DNA of 64,000 bases from Burkholderiaceae bacterium (GTDB lineage Bacteria; Pseudomonadota; Gammaproteobacteria; Burkholderiales; Burkholderiaceae_B). Within the stretch, counting starts at the first letter, position 1; every line of letters begins with the position of its first letter. Below the pieces are notes generated by a model that saw nothing but the letters and a program-made list of their open reading frames with translations, ran no database searches and was not told the DNA's origin. A program made the translations under genes and the position numbers. The stretch covers positions 68,733 through 132,732 of the forward strand of contig JAMNXR010000008.1 of NCBI GenBank assembly GCA_023653055.1, read 5' to 3'. Positions 31,095 to 38,971 of the stretch are shown piece by piece.

Positions 31095-31823
31095 ATGGAA
31101 AAGTTACGCATATCAAAATTAATGGCCGACCGCGGATTATGCTCGCGTCGGGAAGCCGATAGCTATATCGAGCGAGGCTGGGTCAAGGTCGACGGCGTCG
31201 TTGCGACGCTTGGTGAGCGTGCCTTACCCACGCAAACAATCACCCTTGATAAGAACGTCGCGGCACAACAGGTTTCACGTGTGACGATTTTGATTCATAA
31301 ACCGATGGCCTACGTCTCAGGTCAAGCTGAGGATGGGTATACCCCTGCAGTTGCCTTAATCAACGCGATGAGCCGTTCCCAAACGGATCGTAGCCCGCTC
31401 AAATTTGATCGCACACAACTGCGTGGTTTAGCGGTAGCTGGCCGTCTTGATATTGACTCAACGGGACTGTTGGTGTTGACGCAAGATGGTCGAATTGCAC
31501 GACAACTCATCGGTGAGGACTCTGAAATTGAAAAAGAATATCTCGTCCGCGTGCAGGGACGCTTAGCCGCTGACGGACTCGCTTTACTCAATGAAGGGCT
31601 CATGCTGGACGGTAAGCGTTTAAAGCGGGCGCAAGTTCGCTGGCAAAACGAGGATCAATTGCAATTTATTCTTAGAGAGGGCAAAAAGCGCCAAATTCGC
31701 CGCATGTGTGAGCTGGTTGGCCTCAAGGTCCTCGGCCTTAAACGGGTCAGGATTGGAGGGGTCAAGCTCTCGGACCTCCCCGTCGGGCAATGGCGCTACC
31801 TGGGTGCTAATGAGCGGTTTTAA
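31095..31823 (+). CDS. S4-domain RNA pseudouridine synthase (RsuA/RluB/E/F family)
   Basis: Enzyme of 242 residues from ATG 31095. N-terminal S4 RNA-binding domain ([27 protein letters not shown]) and catalytic domain with Asp in [28 protein letters not shown], and [28 protein letters not shown]. The short length and the LAVAGRLD-type motif fit RluF or RsuA-like enzymes more than RluB with its long tail; the exact RNA site is not assignable. Its stop codon overlaps that of rlmJ on the other strand by 4 bases. Confidence 0.88.
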   Translation: MEKLRISKLMADRGLCSRREADSYIERGWVKVDGVVATLGERALPTQTITLDKNVAAQQVSRVTILIHKPMAYVSGQAEDGYTPAVALINAMSRSQTDRSPLKFDRTQLRGLAVAGRLDIDSTGLLVLTQDGRIARQLIGEDSEIEKEYLVRVQGRLAADGLALLNEGLMLDGKRLKRAQVRWQNEDQLQFILREGKKRQIRRMCELVGLKVLGLKRVRIGGVKLSDLPVGQWRYLGANERF

Positions 31824-32677
31824 ACAGCCATAAAATCAAGCTTATAGCTCGCACGGTCATCTTGGCCAAGCGTTCGCACCAACCAAGGCAGTGTTTCTTT
31901 CATCGTCGCCGTGAGTGTCCACGGTGGATTGATGACGAATATGCCGCTGCCATGCAGTCCTAGGCCGTCTGAACCAGGTTTGTGAACCGTCAAACTCGCA
32001 TGTGTCCAGTTTTGACCTGCGAGCTTTTCAAGTTGGCGTGGGAGCTCCTGTGCTTCGCGACGTTGAATCTGGGGGTACCAGATCGCATAACAGCCAGTCG
32101 GAAATCTCACCATGGCATCTTTCATTGTTTCCACGACCCGTCGGTAATCATGCTTATCCTCGTAGGAGGGGTCGATCAAAATAATGGCACGTCGGGTTGG
32201 GGGAGGGATGTGACCTTTGAGACCGGCAAAACCGTCGTCACCAAAAACGGCTGTTTGGCGGGCAACGCGATGGGGCCGTTGATCAAGGTTTTGACGGAGA
32301 ATGTCCGCTTCGTTTGCATGCATTTCAAACAAACGCAGTTTGTCCTGCGAACGGCACGACTCCAGGGCGAGCCAAGGTGATCCTGGGTAAATACGTAATT
32401 GACCATCCGGATTGATGTCGCGAATTAAATCTAAATATTGCATGACTGCAGGAGGTGGAGATTTTGCCTCCCAAACGCGTGCGATCCCGTCAATGTATTC
32501 GCCTATTTTCTGAGCCCATTGTCCCTCTAGGTCATACAAACCCGCTCCCGCATGTAAATCAACAAAATAGTAGGGTGCGTCCTTTTGGTTGAAGTATTGG
32601 AGAATATGCGTCAGCACGATGTGTTTGAGCACATCTGCGTGATTTCCTGCGTGAAAACCATGGCGGTAACTGAACAA
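31820..32677 (-). CDS. rlmJ: 23S rRNA (adenine-2030-N6)-methyltransferase RlmJ
   Basis: Methylates A2030 of 23S rRNA. The N terminus [22 protein letters not shown] aligns residue for residue with E. coli RlmJ, which supports the TTG start at 32677 with a GGAGAG site upstream. Other parts: [15 protein letters not shown] (SAM motif) and [14 protein letters not shown] with the NPPY-like catalytic DPSYE. Length 285. Divergent from ppiD. Confidence 0.95.
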   Translation of the reverse strand: MFSYRHGFHAGNHADVLKHIVLTHILQYFNQKDAPYYFVDLHAGAGLYDLEGQWAQKIGEYIDGIARVWEAKSPPPAVMQYLDLIRDINPDGQLRIYPGSPWLALESCRSQDKLRLFEMHANEADILRQNLDQRPHRVARQTAVFGDDGFAGLKGHIPPPTRRAIILIDPSYEDKHDYRRVVETMKDAMVRFPTGCYAIWYPQIQRREAQELPRQLEKLAGQNWTHASLTVHKPGSDGLGLHGSGIFVINPPWTLTATMKETLPWLVRTLGQDDRASYKLDFMAV

Positions 32678-32840
32678 AAGACTCTCCGTGGGTAAAGCAA
32701 AACTTAGAAAATAGAGCTATTTGATAACAATGTTTCAACAGTCTAACCCTAGTTGTCGGCACGACAATCTCAGGACTTTAAGCTTAACGCAAGCGAGTGG
32801 TAAACTTTCGCGGCTTACTCTATAGGTGTGCGGCTCATTT

Positions 32841-34805
32841 ATGTTTGATTTCATTCGTAGTCATCAGCGCTGGATGCAACTCATTTTGTTGCTCCTGATT
32901 GTTCCTTCCTTCGTCTTCTTTGGCGTTCAAGGCTATTCTGGTTTTATGGCCAGCGAACCTGAGCTGGTCACTGTTGGGGATCAACCCATCACCCTTGGGC
33001 AATTCAATCAAGCAAGAACTGCGCAGCTGGAACAATATCGTAATGCGCTCGGCAGCCAGTTTGATCCGGCCGCTTTTGATACGGCTGATTTCCGTGAACA
33101 ACTCCTCAACCGCATGATTGATGAACGCACGGTTGCGCTCGCTGCAGCCAAAGGCCGTTATTCGGTTTCTGACGAAACACTGCGTCGCACAATCGCAGCA
33201 ATCCCAGCGGTTCAGGAAAATGGACAGTTTTCCTCGCAGCGTTATCGTGACGTTTTGGCCGCTCAAGGCATGAACCCTACGACCTTTGAGCTTGGCTTGA
33301 GGCGCGATCTGGCCATTGCGCAAGTGCTTCAGCCCATTGGTTTGACTGCACGTGTACCCGCCGAGGTTGCTGAAAAAATTCTTGCATTACTGACTGAAAA
33401 ACGTACGGTCGAGCGTCGCATTTTTGCAGCCAAGGACTTTACGCAATCGGTTAATGTCACAGATGACGACATCAAAAAATGGTACGACAACAATCAGGCA
33501 AAACTTCTTGTCCCTGAAAATGTTGAAGTGCAGTTCGTGGTCTTGAATGAGCAGGCTGCCTCTAAAGACATTAAAGTTTCGGATGAAAATATCCAAAGCT
33601 TTTATAAGCAAAACCAAACGCGCTATGGTCAGCCAGAACGTCGCCGTGTGAGCCATATTCTGATTGAGTTACCTGCTTCTGCAAATGACGCGATCAAGGC
33701 GCAGGCTCGCGCTAAAGCAGAGGACATCGCCAAACGCGCGACCGCGACGCCGCAGTCTTTCGCGGCACTTGCCAAAGAGTTTTCTCAAGACTCGGGTTCT
33801 GCCAATCTTGGTGGAGATCTCGGCTGGATTAGCAAAAATATGCTTATTCCTCAAGTTGAAACGGCCGTGTTTGAGTTGGATCGCGGCAAGATTTCAGGTG
33901 TGGTGGAAAGTCCTTTTGGTTTTCACGTGATTAACGTTGTAGATATTCAGCCAGCTTCTGTAAAACCTCTCGCAGAAGTGAAAGACGATATCACCAACGA
34001 GATTCGTAAACAGCTTGCTGCTGAGCAGTTTGCGCAGTTAGGCAGCAAGCTCACCAGTCTTGTTTATGATCAGCGCGATAGCCTTGCTCCAATTGCGACC
34101 GCACTCAATTTGCCCATCCGAACAGTGAAAGGTCTCACGAGAGAAGGTTTGCTACCTGCAACACAACGCGGCCCAACTGAAATTTCCGAAGAAGATCAAA
34201 GCATTCTTGGCAACCTCAAGGTGCGACAGGCTGTGTTCTCTTCTGACGTTTTCAAAGAAAAACTCAATTCTGGTGTGATTGAAGTTTCACCTGACATCAT
34301 TTTGGCTGTGCGCGTATCTGCTATTCATCCAGCACATGTTCCTGCTTTGAGCGAAGTCTCAGCACAAATCAAGCAACGGTTGGTTGATGAGCGCGCACTC
34401 GCTGCGGCAAAGTCAGCAGGCCTGCTCGTACTCGAGGCGCTTAAAGCTGCACCAGACAGCGAAGTCAAAGATTTTGAAACTGCTGTTGAGGTTACCCGCC
34501 AACAGCCTTCTTCGCTGACCCGCGAACAGCTTGAAGCTGTGATGTCTGCGATGGCAAAGCCTTTACCAAGTTATATCGGTGCTGAAGGTTCTGACCAATA
34601 CACTGTCTTTAGACTTTCAAAGGTTGAGGCAGGTGCTGCACCAGAAGCGGGTCAAATTTCTCAACTGCAAGCCCAGCTTTCTCAAGCTTGGGGCGCTGCT
34701 GAAGAGCAAGCTGCACTGAAAGTATTGCGCCAGGAGTATAAAGTCAAAATGTTGCCAGATGCCGGCAAGCTGATTAGCGGTGAGCTAGACGCTGCGAAAC
34801 TCTAA
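32841..34805 (+). CDS. ppiD: Periplasmic folding factor PpiD (parvulin-type)
   Basis: Inner-membrane-anchored chaperone near the SecYEG exit. ATG 32841 gives MFDFIRSHQRWMQL and one membrane helix (LILLLLIVPSFVFFGVQGYSGF), then a SurA-N-like chaperone region, one parvulin domain (about 265-360: RRVSHILIELPA...FAALAKEFSQDSGSANLGGDLGWISKN...VESPFGFHVINV), and a long C-terminal periplasmic part. 654 residues. PpiD parvulin domains are often weakly active; this one keeps most fold positions. Confidence 0.94.
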   Translation: MFDFIRSHQRWMQLILLLLIVPSFVFFGVQGYSGFMASEPELVTVGDQPITLGQFNQARTAQLEQYRNALGSQFDPAAFDTADFREQLLNRMIDERTVALAAAKGRYSVSDETLRRTIAAIPAVQENGQFSSQRYRDVLAAQGMNPTTFELGLRRDLAIAQVLQPIGLTARVPAEVAEKILALLTEKRTVERRIFAAKDFTQSVNVTDDDIKKWYDNNQAKLLVPENVEVQFVVLNEQAASKDIKVSDENIQSFYKQNQTRYGQPERRRVSHILIELPASANDAIKAQARAKAEDIAKRATATPQSFAALAKEFSQDSGSANLGGDLGWISKNMLIPQVETAVFELDRGKISGVVESPFGFHVINVVDIQPASVKPLAEVKDDITNEIRKQLAAEQFAQLGSKLTSLVYDQRDSLAPIATALNLPIRTVKGLTREGLLPATQRGPTEISEEDQSILGNLKVRQAVFSSDVFKEKLNSGVIEVSPDIILAVRVSAIHPAHVPALSEVSAQIKQRLVDERALAAAKSAGLLVLEALKAAPDSEVKDFETAVEVTRQQPSSLTREQLEAVMSAMAKPLPSYIGAEGSDQYTVFRLSKVEAGAAPEAGQISQLQAQLSQAWGAAEEQAALKVLRQEYKVKMLPDAGKLISGELDAAKL

Positions 34806-34808
34806 AGT

Positions 34809-35468
34809 TTACCTAAGCATTGGAAAGAGTACCTTACGCACATTTTCCATCAAAAATACTTGTGCTTGTTCATTGGGATGAATTGTGTCGGCCTGAAACA
34901 TGGCCGCGTTATCTGCGATGCCTTCTAGAAAAAACGGAATGAGTGCAGTATTTTCAGTGCGCGCGACCTCTTCAAATAAGACTTTAAATGCCGTTGTGTA
35001 TTCGCGACCATAATTCGGGGGTATTTGCATACCGGCCAAAATGGGTTGTGCACCCATCTTTTTTATTAATTGCACCATTTTCAGCATATTGTTTTTAGTC
35101 ATTTCAAGAGGTAAGCCTCTTAATGCATCGTTGGCACCCAGTTCCACTAAAACAATGTTCGGATTTGTACGCTCTAGTAGTGCTTTTAAGCGATTCAATC
35201 CACCGCTCGTGGTGTCTCCACTAATACTGGCATTGATAATTTCTACTGCGTGATGTGTTTGTTTCAGCGTGTTTCTTAAAAGCTCAACCCAGCCTGAGCC
35301 ACGCTTTAAGCCGTATTCTGCGGAAAGACTATCTCCAACAATTAGAATGCGTAATGGGGTTGATACGGTCTTTTGTTGCGCATGCGTGTAAATTGGATGT
35401 ATTGAACCCAGCATCAGCCCTAAGAGTCCTAGTCCGAATTTACGACGAGAGCGAGAGCGTAATATCAT
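34809..35468 (-). CDS. tesA: Periplasmic GDSL-family esterase/lysophospholipase TesA
   Basis: SGNH hydrolase of 219 residues. The start at ATG 35468 gives a proper signal peptide (MILRSRSRRKFGLGLLGLML, cleavage after THA). Blocks I-V are complete: VGDSLSAEYGL (Ser), SISGDTTSGGL, VLVELGANDALRG (Asn), and DTIHPNEQAQ (Asp/His). The ORF-track start at 35615 would run through the divergent ABC gene. The start codon overlaps that of the divergent ABC ATPase by two bases, so each promoter must lie inside the other's coding region. Confidence 0.93.
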   Translation of the reverse strand: MILRSRSRRKFGLGLLGLMLGSIHPIYTHAQQKTVSTPLRILIVGDSLSAEYGLKRGSGWVELLRNTLKQTHHAVEIINASISGDTTSGGLNRLKALLERTNPNIVLVELGANDALRGLPLEMTKNNMLKMVQLIKKMGAQPILAGMQIPPNYGREYTTAFKVLFEEVARTENTALIPFFLEGIADNAAMFQADTIHPNEQAQVFLMENVRKVLFPMLR

Positions 35469-36138
35469 GAATGTTGTCACCAATGCGATAGAAGTCAAAA
35501 AGCTCAGTAAGCAGGTATCCGATGCGACAGGTATTTTGAGTATTTTAGATGACGTCAGTTTTTCAGTCGCTGCGGGGCAATCCCTTGCCATCACTGGAGC
35601 CTCGGGGTCTGGCAAATCAACCTTGCTGGGCTTACTCGCTGGTTTGGACCAACCGAGTTCGGGAGAAGTTCATTTACTTGGAAAGTCGCTTTCAAGCATG
35701 AATGAAGATGGTCGTGCTGCATTTAGGGCAAGTCACGTAGGTTTTGTTTTTCAGTCATTTCAATTGCTTCCAAACTTAACCGCACTTGAAAACGTAATGC
35801 TGCCACTTGAGCTTGCAGGATTGACGGCAGTTGAGCCCGCAAAACAAATGTTAGAGAGGGTGGGTTTAGCGACGCGCTTAGACCATTATCCCTCAACGCT
35901 TTCAGGCGGTGAGCAGCAGCGTGTTTCTATCGCCCGCGCTTTTGTTCAGCGTCCTGTTCTAATTTTTGCTGATGAGCCCACGGGTAGTCTTGATGCGACA
36001 ACAGGCTCAACCATTATTGATTTGATGTTTGAAATCGCGGCGCAACAACATACTACGCTGGTGCTTGTCACGCATGATCACTCTCTTGCCGCACGATGCA
36101 ACCGACAAATTGTCTTGCAAGGTGGGCGACTCATTTAG
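35467..36138 (+). CDS. ybbA: ABC transporter ATPase, YbbA-like
   Basis: ATPase of 223 residues from the LolD/MacB/FtsE group. Walker [55 protein letters not shown] and VTHD are intact. Divergent placement from tesA is shared with E. coli ybbA, but the expected next gene, the permease ybbP, is missing; an opposite-strand EamA gene follows instead. Either the permease is elsewhere or the system is broken. The N terminus may start at ATG 35467 as listed. Confidence 0.85.
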   Translation: MNVVTNAIEVKKLSKQVSDATGILSILDDVSFSVAAGQSLAITGASGSGKSTLLGLLAGLDQPSSGEVHLLGKSLSSMNEDGRAAFRASHVGFVFQSFQLLPNLTALENVMLPLELAGLTAVEPAKQMLERVGLATRLDHYPSTLSGGEQQRVSIARAFVQRPVLIFADEPTGSLDATTGSTIIDLMFEIAAQQHTTLVLVTHDHSLAARCNRQIVLQGGRLI

Positions 36139-36153
36139 AGAGCGGTGCTTTTC

Positions 36154-37083
36154 CTAGGTACGACTGCGTCGCCATTCGATCAGGCTATTGACGATACCGC
36201 TTGCACAAATGATTCCGATTCCAGTCCATGTCGTCGAGTCAGGCAAATGCCCCCAAACGAGCCATCCTAAGGTTGCGGCAAACGTAATCTGCACATAAAT
36301 AAATGGTGCGAGCAGTGAGGCCGGCGCAAAGCGATAGGATTGAATTTGCAGAAGATGTCCAATTCCACCCGCGACGCCACTAAGCATTAAAAATGTCCAA
36401 TTTAACGGGCTGAGCATGAGGAGTGTGTTGAGTGCGCTTGGAAGTACAAAAGGGAGACAAAGCGTCAACGCGGCCGTCCCAATCGCACCTCCCCACAACA
36501 CAGTCGTAAAAGCACTATCTTGCGCCAGCATTCTGGATAAAAGATGTTGTGCAGTAAAAAGGCAGGCGGTGAGTAAACCCATGATCACCCCCATCGTTGG
36601 TAGTCCTGCCGAGGGGCGAACGACGATTAGGACACCGATGAGACCAACACCTGCCGCAACCCAACGAGATTTTCGAATGGGTTCTTTTAGTACCCAGGGT
36701 GCAATGGATAACATCAGAAGCGGTGCAATAAATATTAGGGCCGTTGCCTCTGCCTGATGCAGATAGCTGAGAGAAGTAAAAAAGGAAAGTGCCGAACCCA
36801 ACATCGCCGCAGCACGTAAGCATTGAAGCTTTGGGTTTTTGCTTTTAAACACACCCAAGCCTCGGCTCGGCAAAATAATGGTCATCAACAACAAGAGATG
36901 AATGGCGTATCTGAACCAACAAAACACAATCAGTGGGACGCCCGCCGCCATGATCCATTTGCCCATTCCATCAAGCATTGTCAACAGAAATAGCGAAAGT
37001 AGAAGCGCGTTAATGCCTAGAAGAGGTCTCTGTGCCGGAAGGGAGAATGCCACTGCGTTACTGGGGTGGGAGACCCGGGACAT
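36154..37083 (-). CDS. EamA/DMT-family transporter
   Basis: Inner-membrane protein of 309 residues with about ten helices in two EamA repeats (about 25-155 and 165-305). Start ATG 37083; the ORF-track start at 37116 is a TTG 11 codons earlier. Typical pieces: KWIMAAGVPLIVFCWFRYAIH, ALIFIAPLLMLSIAPWVLKE and GVIMGLLTACLFTAQHLLSRML, with a Y-x-Y-ending second repeat APFIYVQITFAATLGWLVWG. Likely exports or imports a small metabolite; substrate unknown. Sits between a ybbA-like gene and a TRAP receptor. Confidence 0.88.
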   Translation of the reverse strand: MSRVSHPSNAVAFSLPAQRPLLGINALLLSLFLLTMLDGMGKWIMAAGVPLIVFCWFRYAIHLLLLMTIILPSRGLGVFKSKNPKLQCLRAAAMLGSALSFFTSLSYLHQAEATALIFIAPLLMLSIAPWVLKEPIRKSRWVAAGVGLIGVLIVVRPSAGLPTMGVIMGLLTACLFTAQHLLSRMLAQDSAFTTVLWGGAIGTAALTLCLPFVLPSALNTLLMLSPLNWTFLMLSGVAGGIGHLLQIQSYRFAPASLLAPFIYVQITFAATLGWLVWGHLPDSTTWTGIGIICASGIVNSLIEWRRSRT

Positions 37084-37161
37084 CGGCCAAACTCCTGAAA
37101 ATAAAGGGTTAGCCAACGCAAAACCCCTAAAAGTGACCAGATCATACGCCAGTTATTTTAC

Positions 37162-37189
37162 TTGTGTCTCACCATAGCCTTGCTAAAAT
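37162..37189 (+). promoter_or_regulatory. Candidate sigma-70 promoter with leaderless spacing
   Basis: TTGTGT (37162-37167), 16 bases, then TAAAAT (37184-37189). The expected start of transcription falls at about 37196-37198, directly at ATG 37198 of the TRAP receptor gene. No ribosome-binding site is visible before that ATG. Confidence 0.4.
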
Positions 37190-37197
37190 CAATCATC

Positions 37198-38271
37198 ATG
37201 ATGACCCCTTTCTTAGCGAACGCGCGCGCACTTTTATTTTCTTCAGTCATTGGACTGATTTTTGGATTATTTGGTCACGTTAACGCGCAACCACTGCCGC
37301 CCACCGAACTTAGTGTTGTAGGCGGACTCAGCAGCCGTCTCTCCTATATAGATGTTGAACGGCCGTTTTGGACCCGGACTTTACCTGAGCGCTCCAAAGC
37401 ATCAGTGGCTGTGCAGATCAAAGGCTTTGACGAAATGGGACTAAAGGGGCAAGAGCTTCTTCGTTTAATGAGTCAAGGTGTGATCGAGTTTGGTGTGGTG
37501 CCCTTGTCTTACTATGCACCCACAATTCCTGTGCTAGAAGCTATCGATATCGCGGGGCTTGCGACGGACGCCAAGACTGCTCGAGACATTGCGAACGCTT
37601 TCACTCCTGTGCTCAGCCATCATTTTGAATCGGTCAACCAAGTCAAGCTTCTTGGTATTGCACCTTATGGCGCCCAGATATTCTTCTGTCAGGCAGAGGT
37701 TCGCAGTTTGGCAGATCTGCGAGGTTTAACAATTCGAACGATCACGCGTACGCAGGCCGAATTGGTTGAGGCGCTCGGAGCAAAAAGTGTGAGCATGCCC
37801 TTTAAAGAGGTATTTCAGGCACTTGAAAAGAAGTCTATTCATTGTGCGATCGCTGGCGCAACGACAGGGTTCAATGCTAAATGGTATGCAGTCTCGACAC
37901 ACTTGTATGCCTTACCTGTTGGATGGAATCAAGAAGTCCACGCCGTCAATTTAAAGGCGTGGGAAAAACTACCCGAACCCATGCAGGTTTTTCTTGAGTC
38001 AAATCTCAAAGATCTGATCGACAAGTTATGGTTGTTTTCTGAAAAATCGAATCAGCGCGGTATTGAGTGCAATACCGGAAGCAAAGAATGCCTGTCAGTA
38101 CCGAGAGGGCAGATGACACTCGTGCAGCCTACACAAGCAGACTTAGCGTTGATTAAACGGCTCTCAACCCAAAAAGTTTTGACAAAATGGGCTGAGCGTT
38201 GCTCAGATGCGTGCGTGACCGACTACAACCAAACTATTGGTAAGTTACTAAAAAATAGCGTGAAGAAATAA
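37198..38271 (+). CDS. TRAP-type C4-dicarboxylate/DctP-like periplasmic receptor
   Basis: Secreted solute-binding protein of 357 residues (ATG 37198; 37201 possible). Signal peptide MMTPFLANARALLFSSVIG, cleavage near VNA-QP. DctP-family landmarks: GFDEMGLKGQELLRLMSQGVIEFGVVPLSYYA, the DLRGLTIRTITRTQAELVEALGAKSVSMPFKEVFQALEKKSIHCAIAG block with the substrate Arg, and the long helix near LIDKLWLFSEKSN. No DctQ/DctM membrane genes are nearby, so it is an orphan. Four Cys near the C terminus (CNTGSKEC, CSDAC) suggest disulfides. Confidence 0.88.
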   Translation: MMTPFLANARALLFSSVIGLIFGLFGHVNAQPLPPTELSVVGGLSSRLSYIDVERPFWTRTLPERSKASVAVQIKGFDEMGLKGQELLRLMSQGVIEFGVVPLSYYAPTIPVLEAIDIAGLATDAKTARDIANAFTPVLSHHFESVNQVKLLGIAPYGAQIFFCQAEVRSLADLRGLTIRTITRTQAELVEALGAKSVSMPFKEVFQALEKKSIHCAIAGATTGFNAKWYAVSTHLYALPVGWNQEVHAVNLKAWEKLPEPMQVFLESNLKDLIDKLWLFSEKSNQRGIECNTGSKECLSVPRGQMTLVQPTQADLALIKRLSTQKVLTKWAERCSDACVTDYNQTIGKLLKNSVKK

Positions 38272-38294
38272 GCCGCAGATAAGCACTTGATGAT

Positions 38295-38963
38295 TTATTT
38301 TAAATCGCTAGCACGCAGATCCCAGAGCAGCCTAAAGCTGTGATGTTGATGATGTGTCAGATTGAGTCGAGCGGCCATCCATGCACCTGCCGCATCTGCA
38401 CTGCCCAAGTTTGTCGTATCAACTACGACATAAGGCTCCAATACTCTTTTGCTTGGGTCCTCGGAGGGCAGTGGCGTTGATAAGCTTGGTTCTGGGGTCA
38501 ACACTCGAACGGCAATGACTCCAGCGACTTCGTTGCAAAGTGCATCAATCATTGTCAGAGCTGCGTCCGCATTTGCATCAGAACCTAAACAAACTAAACT
38601 GACAAATGCGCCTGTCCCAGCACCTGATATTTCAGTGACCGCATTGACGCGTCTATTCGTATTGAACATTGCACTAAAGTTGCGTACGGACCATTCGGTC
38701 TGGTTTTCAAATGCCTGACGGTAAGGGACACTTGAAAAAACGTGCAAGGTATCCGTGCGGTAGAGCGCAAGATAGGGCCTAGAAGCCGTCTCAGAGTGAT
38801 AGCGTCTTGACCATTTAAAACCAGGGATGGATGCACGCTCTTGCATGTGCTCAGTGTCGTACCACTGATTAAAATCCTCTTCTTTTTCTGGCGCAACATC
38901 CGTCCAGATTAAAAGCTCACCCATCGCATTCAGAGAACGATCAATCACTACTGATTTTTTCAT
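38295..38963 (-). CDS. Duplicated dimeric alpha/beta-barrel (EthD-like) protein
   Basis: Protein of 222 residues. The first half has WTDVAPEKEEDFNQWYDTEHMQERASIPGFKWSRRY, a pattern shared by ferredoxin-like dimeric alpha/beta-barrel proteins (EthD and related catabolic-cluster proteins). The second half (VSLVCLGSDANADAALTMID...) could be a second, degenerate barrel. Function unknown; it lies 8 bases downstream of spoT on the same strand, so it may be co-transcribed by read-through, and is convergent with the TRAP receptor gene. Confidence 0.6.
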   Translation of the reverse strand: MKKSVVIDRSLNAMGELLIWTDVAPEKEEDFNQWYDTEHMQERASIPGFKWSRRYHSETASRPYLALYRTDTLHVFSSVPYRQAFENQTEWSVRNFSAMFNTNRRVNAVTEISGAGTGAFVSLVCLGSDANADAALTMIDALCNEVAGVIAVRVLTPEPSLSTPLPSEDPSKRVLEPYVVVDTTNLGSADAAGAWMAARLNLTHHQHHSFRLLWDLRASDLK

Positions 38964-38971
38964 AATAGAAA

